NCBI GenBank assembly: GCA_020137815.1
Contig: CM035355.1
Coordinates: 4,822,520-4,886,519 of the forward strand
DNA from: Hormiphora californensis
Taxonomy: Eukaryota > Ctenophora > Tentaculata > Cydippida > Pleurobrachiidae
Direction of reading: 5' to 3'
Length of the DNA stretch: 64,000 nucleotides
The translations under genes and the position numbers were made by a program. The stretch's first letter is position 1. Each line of letters starts with the position of its first letter. A model generated the notes under the pieces. The model ran no database searches. It worked only from the letters and a program-made list of their open reading frames with translations, and was not told where the DNA came from. Of the stretch, positions 57,773 to 64,000 are shown in pieces.

Positions 57773-59449
57773 GTGCGGCATCCTCCACCTCAAATGATTT
57801 CAGAAGATATGTCCTCTACAAATACAACTGAGGAACAACTGCGGATAATCTCGGAGCTGGTAGCTGAAGCGGATACCCCTGTCAAGGAGGTGCTCCAAGC
57901 CTATGATCCTGAGTTGACCTATGAGGAGATGCTACCGAAGATCGAAACACTCCCTGTAAGTGACCTAGAGGCTACTGCAGCTTTCCTCGGACAAGAGGTG
58001 ACATGTGTGACTGGAGCGAAAAAATACCACTCAGAGAGAACACTGTCAGACTGGATTATCATGAGGACTGAGGCTCTCTTTCCCCAAACATGTAGAGAGT
58101 GTAGTGAATCCTATACGGTGAAAAGGACTGATACACCCCCTGTTCGGTGTAACTATTGCGATGCTGGACTTCACAACTGTGCGGCTATCCGTGCTGAAGC
58201 TGGGAACACAACCAACACAAGGAGCCGAATATGGATGTGCAACGACTGTGTCTCAAAACATACTATTGAGAGGTTCAACAGTCACCTACCTGAGGGAGGT
58301 CCTCCAAACCCTACTCTTAATTCAACTCGACGCAGTTCAAATAGAGAGGTATTGGACAGAAGGACCAGTCAGCCTGCTGGCGGACGGAACGATCTTGCTG
58401 GCAGAAGGAATAATGGCCCACCTACCGGTGGAGATACAGGGTCGGACACGGAGGTTTGTAAATTCTACCTGCAGAGGAGATGCCGACACGGCAAAAACGG
58501 AACCGCCAGGGTTGGAAACAGAACCTGCCCAAAAGCCCACCCCACCCTGTGTAAAAAGTTCTGTAACTATGGAACCATGAGGAGATTTGGATGTAATACT
58601 GAAAATTGCAACCTATTTCATCCTCCCCTCTGTAAGAACTCAGAGTTACGTCACCAGTGCTTTAAACAAAACTGCATGAAGCAACATCTAAAAGATACTC
58701 AGCGGAGCCCGCCTTTTAGAGTTGATGAAGCACCCCGGAACACTGGTTTAAATGCTCGGAATGATCGTGACAGAAACCAATCCTCTCGGAGCAGGGGTGC
58801 AAACCAAGCACCTCCAAATGAACCAGGAATCTGGTCGTCTGAGCCAACTAGGGATAGGATACCAAGGGGGGGGTGACACGTAACACTTTGTAACACTTTG
58901 TAACATGTAACGTGCACAAAATATTTTCTGCACATGTTACAAAGTGTTACAAGCGTTACAAAGTGTTACAAAGTGTTACAAAGTGTTACAAAATGTTGCA
59001 AAATGTTGCAAAAAATGCCCATTTTGTAACATTTTGTAACACTTTGTAACATTTTGTAACACTTTGTAACATTTTGTAACACTTTGTAACATTTTGTAAC
59101 ACTTTGTAACACTTTGTAACACTTTGTAACATGTAACGTGCACAAAAAGTTTTCTGCACATGTTACAAAGTGTTACAAAGTGTTACGTGTCACCCCCCCC
59201 ATACCAAGCAGATCCCAATGGCCTCAGGATCAGAACAGGGGCACGAGGCCTGACCCAGACCCGGCTTTTTTAGACGCCATCATCGACCGTCTCAGGGACT
59301 CTATAGCCGGGATAGTGAGGATGGAAATGAGGAATCGCCCGGAGCGGGAGCCCGACCAACAGCACTACAGCTCCCAGCCGACCCAACTCCCTCCAGGAAT
59401 GGGCAACACATACAGTCCTCATCATCAGAGGGACAGACGGTCTTACTAA
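57773..59449 (+). pseudogene. LINE ORF1, interrupted by an inserted element
   Basis: 57773-58876 encodes about 360 residues. A cysteine-rich region is PHD-like (CRECSESYTVKR, CNYCDAGLHNC, WMCNDC), and then CCCH-type zinc fingers follow (CKFYLQRRCRHG, CKKFCNYG, CNLFHPPLC). The frame runs into the inserted element at 58867 and stops at 58876. The remainder resumes at 59201 and runs to 59449. ORF1 proteins of such elements bind RNA and form the ribonucleoprotein. Arg/Asn/Pro-rich, charged linkers flank the fingers. Confidence 0.75.
58867..59200. mobile_element. 334-bp inverted-repeat element with G-run ends and internal TTTGTAACAC array
   Basis: The left end GGGGGGGTGACACGTAACAC pairs with the right end ...GTTACGTGTCACCCCCCCC. 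ATACCAAG flanks it at 58859-58866 and 59201-59208 (7 or 8 bp depending on the G count), a hAT-sized duplication. The inside consists of inverted and direct repeats of ACTTTGTAAC/ATTTTGTAAC units. It interrupts ORF1. Confidence 0.88.
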
Positions 59450-59490
59450 ATACGGCAGGACCCTCAGTTCCCAGTAATCTCTCAAAACTG

Positions 59491-59844
59491 TTGCTTCTAA
59501 ACGCCCGTAGCCTGAACCCGTCTGCGGGCAGTGAGGCAAGGTTCAAACTGGAGAACTTGAAGGACACCATTATGAACTCAAATATTCCTGTCATGGCTGC
59601 AGCCATCACGGAAACTTGGTGGCGGGCAGAATACTCGGACGCACAGGTTAATATTCCTGGTTTTTCTGTCATCCGCAGCGATCGGGAAGGTAGGGTTGGG
59701 GGTGGCTGTGCCCTCTATCTCCACTCATCGGTGACCCCTTCCGATCAGATCACATTTTCAGATGAAAGCAACAGTGTTGTGGCGGTATACATTCCAAACA
59801 TGAACTGTATGTTGTACCAGGTTGTCTCAAACGGCAACAGGTGA
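59491..59844 (+). pseudogene. LINE ORF2 fragment: start of AP-endonuclease domain
   Basis: LLLNARSLNPS, then PVMAAAITETWW (the 'TETW' strand of APE-type nucleases) and GGCALYLHSS are the first third of the endonuclease. The frame ends at 59842-59844, right after AVYIPNMN. The catalytic His and the second half of the domain are missing. Confidence 0.75.
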
Positions 59845-61298
59845 CCCCAATTTTCAAAAAGGGTTCAAAGATGGAGGCTAAAAACTATCGCCCTGTTGCC
59901 CTCACATCCCATATGATAAAAACTTTTGAAAGGGTTGTGAGGAACAAAGTTGTGGATCACCTGGAGGGAAATGGAATCTTCAATGATGGTCAGCACGGCT
60001 TTCGGAGAAATAGGAGTTGTCTGACCCAACTTTTGAACCACTATGACAACATCATGCGTGAACTGAATAACGGTCTGGAAGTGGATGTTGTTTATTTGGA
60101 TATGGAGAAGGCGTTCGATAAAGTCGATATCAAGGTTTTATTGGGCAAGCTTGAGAAGTATGGTATACGTGGAAGACTTCTCCGCTGGATAAGTGACTTT
60201 CTTTCAGCTAGAATACAGACAGTAGTGGTGGATGGAGTTCAGTCTCGGCCGGAACTCGTCATTAGTGGAGTCCCCCAGGGCACTGTTCTTGGCCCGCTTC
60301 TGTTCTTGGTTTATATGATAGACATTGAATCACTTCTTGCTGGAACAGTCCTAACTTTTGCAGATGACTCCAAGCTGTGGAAAGCGATCAGGTCACTCAA
60401 CGACAGAGATAACCTGCAGCTGAGTCTTAATGAATTTGGACGTTGGGCTTCAGACAACAATATGTCACTCCATCAGGATAAGTTTGAGGTGATAAATTAT
60501 ACACTTCGCTCCACCCAACTCCTGAGGGAGCTTCCTTTCTCCACTGACAATTATCTTTACAATGGTGCCGGAGGCGAGACAATATCACCAAGTTTCACTG
60601 TGAGAGATCTAGGGGTCCTTGTATCTGCAGACTGCACTTGGTCAGAACACATAGGCAGCATTACTGCCAAGGCTAGACGCATGAGTGGCTGGGCACTTAG
60701 TGTATTTCGGGATAGATCCGATGATACTATGCTAACGTTACTGAAGTCCATCATTAGGCCTCAGGTGGAGTACTGTTGTCCATTATGGAGCCCGGTGAAA
60801 AAGTCTGATATCGCCCTGGTTGAAGAGGCTCAAAGACACTTCACACGTAGGATTGAGAGCTGTTCCGGCATGGGGTACTGGGATCGGCTCCAACATCTTG
60901 GTATCTTGTCCCTCCAGCGGCGTCGTGAGCGATACATGATTATCCATGTCTGGAAGGTTCTTCATGAGGTAGTTCCAAACGGCACGGGTCTCCTGTTTAC
61001 TGAGCACACCCGTCTTGGTACCAGAGCATTGGTCCCCCGTTACAATTACCTCGCTCAAAAATCCATATCTGGCCCTTATGACTCATCATTCGGTGTTAGA
61101 GGAGCGCAGTTGTGGAATTCCCTACCCCGTGCAGTGAGAGAGTCAACATCACTGCTCGAGTTGAAACAGTCCCTTGGGTCCTACTTAACCACCATCCCCG
61201 ACCAGCCACCTGTCCGCGGTTACCGGGTGGAGCACAGTAACTCCTTGATTGATTGGAGAAATGACCCCAGTGTGTTTAAAGAGATGGGCGAATCATAG
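59841..61298 (+). pseudogene. LINE ORF2 fragment: reverse transcriptase (CR1/jockey-like)
   Basis: 485 codons open. TPIFKKGSKMEAKNYRPVAL is the start of the reverse-transcriptase fingers. GQHGFRRNRSCLTQL, VYLDMEKAFDKVD, GVPQGTVLGPLLFLVYMID and FADDSKLW (catalytic FADD) follow, then the C-terminal part with RLQHLGILSLQRRRERYMI and AQLWNSLPRAVRES. It lies in a different frame from the endonuclease fragment, which it overlaps by 4 bp, and the joining region is deleted. Confidence 0.88.
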
Positions 61299-61740
61299 AA
61301 ATGTGTTTTGCTTTTCATTGTCATTTGGCTGATACATATAACCTGCTGACTTTCCATGTCATCTGAGTGTTGGCTCCTTTTGAGCTAAAGCTTTGTGTAC
61401 AATACTAAATTTATTTACGAATGTTTACGAATGTTTACGAAAGCTGTCTGGCGCCGCACACCTCATCTGAGGCCACTGTCGCACGCTCAGATCAATTTGA
61501 GAATCAAATCGGGGTCTGGCGCCTCCATGAAGCCCTAACCACATAGCCCTAACCATAAACCTACTTTAGGCCTACTTTAGGACTGCTGACACTCAAAACA
61601 CCCATATTTCCCCTCGATTTTTACTATTATCTCCAACTGTTTGGATTTCTCAATAACATGATAAACATCCTATTTCTATCCATTAGTATGTTTACTTCAG
61701 TTTTCACTGTCTCCTGACTGAACTAAAAGCACCCACTACC
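61299..61740. other. spacer: LINE 3' end and upstream region of the Ig-like gene
   Basis: From about 61581 the DNA is repeated, with minor changes, at 63301-63461 upstream of the second Ig-like gene, so the duplication unit includes the promoter. No gene or strong motif is seen in 61299-61580. Confidence 0.6.
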
Positions 61741-62904
61741 ATGCTACTGCTACTTTTCTTCCTTTCGTTGGTATCCCTCTCGACAACAGATGAAATTGCC
61801 GCGTTTCCAAATTATACTGCGACACTCGGAAAAGATGTAGAAATCCGGTGTTCTGTTCTCTACTACTCATATCACATGAGCGCAGACTGCTACGCAGACA
61901 CCTGTGGAATATCCTGGGAATTTAAAGGGGAACCTCTCCTAAACTCATCCCGTGTTAAAATAACCCAGTTTTATTCTGTTGGTTTTGCTGCGCTGACCTC
62001 GGATTCTGTTGCCACAGCGGAACGGGTTGGTTTGACAACGAGGAACAAATTTGACAGGAACGACTATCCTCGTTACAATAACCATGGTTATATACCCGAG
62101 GCGATAGTATATCTGAACAACGTTGTAACGATAGGCGGAGTAACTGGTGATGATTTAGGGGTTTATACTTGTAATTATACCGACCCTGATCCTGATCGTT
62201 ATTATTATCGTCGACCTGAATTGGTGAAGAATGTCACACTCTCTGAAACAGCAACAGAATATAGCGATACGATTGGAATTTACTCCTTACTCACCAGTGA
62301 GGTCAATAGGCCCTCCACTATTTATGCCCAGTGTATCACCTATGGGGGTCCACCAGTTTGGAAGGCTAGGGTTGCTACTGACGACTGTCCTGCCTATTAC
62401 ATCGACAGAAAACATGAATGTGAAGATAGCTCCCTGGTTAATTTGGAGGATCTGAAGACGCAGGATTTTTATCACTGTTTTGATTTTACGGAGGCCACCT
62501 CTTCTGACTCTCTGTACGGATTTTCAGTCATCAAGTTTTCTGACGTGTCCTGCGAAGCACATGAATTGGACACTGTCGTGTTTTACTGCCTACAAAATAA
62601 CAACAATTCATATTGGAAGGGTTATTTTTCCATGACTGAAGCAAAAAGCAACGCAGTGAATGAGCAAAAATACGAATATCGAAATAGGGTAAACCCGTAT
62701 AGGGATGGTGAGATACCTGCTGGATTATCTGGTATAATAACTTGCGTGTCTGTCATTCTCATTGCTGCAATAATCGTTGCTTCTGTTAGAGGAAAGTGCT
62801 GTTATACCCGTCGAACTCTCTTTGCAACTCCAATCGGGGCACCAGTCTCTACTGTTGTTCCTATCCAACAGCCGAGTGCACCCCCTGCATACAGTCCCAA
62901 TTGA
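61741..62904 (+). CDS. Ig-like type I membrane receptor, single exon, copy 1
   Basis: 387 aa. Signal peptide 1-16 (LLLLFFLSLVSLSTT). A V-type Ig domain has Cys37, Trp59 and the D-L-G-V-Y-T-C motif ending at Cys144; extra Cys50 and Cys55 could form a loop disulphide. A second cysteine-rich ectodomain (about 165-320) is not recognised. Transmembrane segment about 327-349. The 38-residue tail has CC just inside the membrane and ends QQPSAPPAYSPN, containing overlapping PSAP (378-381) and PPAY (381-384) motifs. PSAP binds Tsg101-type and PPxY binds WW/Nedd4-type domains in known proteins. Several N-glycosylation sites are present. The role is unknown; a cell-surface recognition receptor is an inference. 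A tandem duplicate starts at 63462. Confidence 0.8.
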   Translation: MLLLLFFLSLVSLSTTDEIAAFPNYTATLGKDVEIRCSVLYYSYHMSADCYADTCGISWEFKGEPLLNSSRVKITQFYSVGFAALTSDSVATAERVGLTTRNKFDRNDYPRYNNHGYIPEAIVYLNNVVTIGGVTGDDLGVYTCNYTDPDPDRYYYRRPELVKNVTLSETATEYSDTIGIYSLLTSEVNRPSTIYAQCITYGGPPVWKARVATDDCPAYYIDRKHECEDSSLVNLEDLKTQDFYHCFDFTEATSSDSLYGFSVIKFSDVSCEAHELDTVVFYCLQNNNNSYWKGYFSMTEAKSNAVNEQKYEYRNRVNPYRDGEIPAGLSGIITCVSVILIAAIIVASVRGKCCYTRRTLFATPIGAPVSTVVPIQQPSAPPAYSPN

Positions 62905-63461
62905 GGCTATCTAGTGGACCTGAAGTGAACCTTCAGTCTGGAAGGAACGCGCGGAGGTCAGAGCAGAATGGTCGGCGCGACATATCAGCATTGGACAAAA
63001 ATGTAGCTGTAATTTAGTAGTGAGACCAGGCCAGGCCCGAGAGACAGTTCAGTGGTAACTGGGAGGTCATGTGGGATGGAAATGAGAACTAGAAACAGAT
63101 TTGAGTTGCATTTTATTGAGGAAAATAGCCCTTTTTGGTGTCTGAGACAAGCAAAAGTGAAACGAAATGCAACGTAACGAACAAGTAATCATGTGGCAGC
63201 GCTATTGACCAATGTGGTACAGACATTTACATTTAGATGCATTTTCTGCAGCGCTGGACCCAAAAATTTTTTCGTGAATGAACGCCGCGCACCGCCCCTG
63301 CGACTGCTGACACTCAAAACACGCATATTTCCCCTCGATCTTTACTATTATTTCTAACTGTTTTGATTTCTCAATAACATGATAAACATCCTATTTCTCT
63401 CCATTAGTATGTTTACTTCAGTTTTCACTGTCTCCTGACTGAACTAAAAGCACCCACTACC
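62905..63461. other. spacer between the tandem Ig-like genes
   Basis: 62905-63300 holds no recognised gene. 63301-63461 repeats the upstream region of copy 1 (61581-61740) at an offset of about 1721 bp. Confidence 0.6.
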
Positions 63462-64000
63462 ATGCTACTGCTACTTTTCTTCCTTTCGTTGGTATCCCTC
63501 TCGACAACAGATGAAATTGCCGCGTTTCCAAATTATACTGCGACACTCGGAAAAGATGTAGAAATCCGGTGTTCTGTTCTTTACTACTCATATCACACGA
63601 GTGCAGTTTGCTACACAGACACCTGTGGAGTATCCTGGGAATTTAAAGGGGAACCTCTCCTAAACTCATCCCGTGTTACAATAACCCAGTTTTATTCTGT
63701 TGGTTTTGCTGCTTTGACCTCGGATTCTGTTGCCACAGCGGAACGGGTTGGTTTGACAACGAGGAACGAATTCAACAGGGACGACTATCCTCGTTACCAT
63801 AACGATAATGGTTACATACCCGAGGCGATAGTATATTTGAACAGCGTTGTAACGATAAGCGGAGTAACTGGTGATGATTTGGGTGTTTATACTTGTAATT
63901 ATACCGATCCTGACCCAGATCGTTATTATTATCGACGACCTGAATTGGTGAAGAATGTCACACTCTCTGAAGGAGCAACAGAAAATAGCGATACGATTGG
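63462..64000 (+). CDS. Ig-like type I membrane receptor, copy 2, cut by the window end
   Basis: The first 179 codons are present. The signal peptide and the first ~45 residues are identical to copy 1. Replacements then cluster in the V domain: Met46Thr, Asp49Val, Ala52Thr, Ile57Val, Lys73Thr, Lys103Glu, Asp105Asn, Asn107Asp, Asn113His, and a one-residue insertion at the His115 loop. The Ig cysteines and DLGVYTC are kept. The frame is open to the window edge. Confidence 0.85.
   Translation, partial: MLLLLFFLSLVSLSTTDEIAAFPNYTATLGKDVEIRCSVLYYSYHTSAVCYTDTCGVSWEFKGEPLLNSSRVTITQFYSVGFAALTSDSVATAERVGLTTRNEFNRDDYPRYHNDNGYIPEAIVYLNSVVTISGVTGDDLGVYTCNYTDPDPDRYYYRRPELVKNVTLSEGATENSDTI

Larger units (their letters stand above)
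57773..61298 (+). mobile_element. damaged non-LTR retrotransposon (LINE)
   Basis: The order ORF1, endonuclease fragment, reverse transcriptase on one strand is LINE organisation. ORF1 is broken by a DNA element at 58867-59200. ORF2 lacks everything between the first part of the endonuclease and the reverse-transcriptase fingers, and changes frame at the join. The copy is therefore non-autonomous. The 5' end and target duplication were not identified; no poly(A) tail is obvious after 61298. Confidence 0.88.

Overview
The window is nuclear DNA from an invertebrate animal. Most protein-coding genes are split by GT-AG introns. The gene set is metazoan: RCC1/BTB, ankyrin/SOCS-box, class A GPCR, matrix metalloproteinase with hemopexin, beta/gamma-crystallin-like and immunoglobulin-like membrane proteins, plus motile-cilium proteins. 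The intergenic and intronic DNA is full of (CT)n/(GA)n microsatellites and foldback or MITE-like elements. I cannot fix the species. A non-bilaterian such as a sponge is plausible, but this is only an inference. One 100-bp N gap (24884-24983) and a noisy homopolymer stretch (26180-27250) mark weak assembly.

Layout: 1-2940 holds two abutting foldback elements that together form a nested giant palindrome. 2942-7054 is an array of three ~1.04-kb units, each starting with a TTAA-bounded hairpin with a CT-repeat loop, followed by three ~300-bp units. 7603-7785 is the last exon of a beta/gamma-crystallin-like gene. 8660-21128 (+) is a complete 14-exon RCBTB-type gene; its fourth intron holds an antisense, intronless MFS transporter with a one-base frameshift. 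22297-33630 (-) is an ankyrin-repeat/SOCS-box (ASB-like) gene convergent with it. 34862-49731 (-) holds three co-oriented cilium genes: DRC3 (11 exons, with an intronless GPCR nested in intron 9), DNAL1 (single exon) and a FAM227 (FWWh-domain) gene. 49953-56249 (+) is a 19-exon matrix metalloproteinase, divergent from FAM227 with only 221 bp between the start codons. 57773-61298 is a damaged non-LTR retrotransposon with an inserted short DNA element. 61741 to the end holds two tandem single-exon Ig-like membrane receptor genes, the second cut by the window edge.

Coding exons of RCBTB, DRC3, FAM227 and the metalloproteinase were joined by hand; splice sites and reading phase agree at every junction. 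The main uncertainty is the 3' part of the ASB-like gene, where one linking exon is only a guess. FAM227, DNAL1 and DRC3 are linked by function (axonemal dynein light chain, nexin-dynein regulatory complex, cilium-associated FWWh protein).

The most unusual signals are: hairpin elements whose two arms change together between copies; tandem duplications covering splice sites in three separate genes; a metalloproteinase with about 240 residues between its cysteine switch and furin site; a SOCS box apparently split by about 60 residues; and several foldback elements whose interiors hold tandem arrays.
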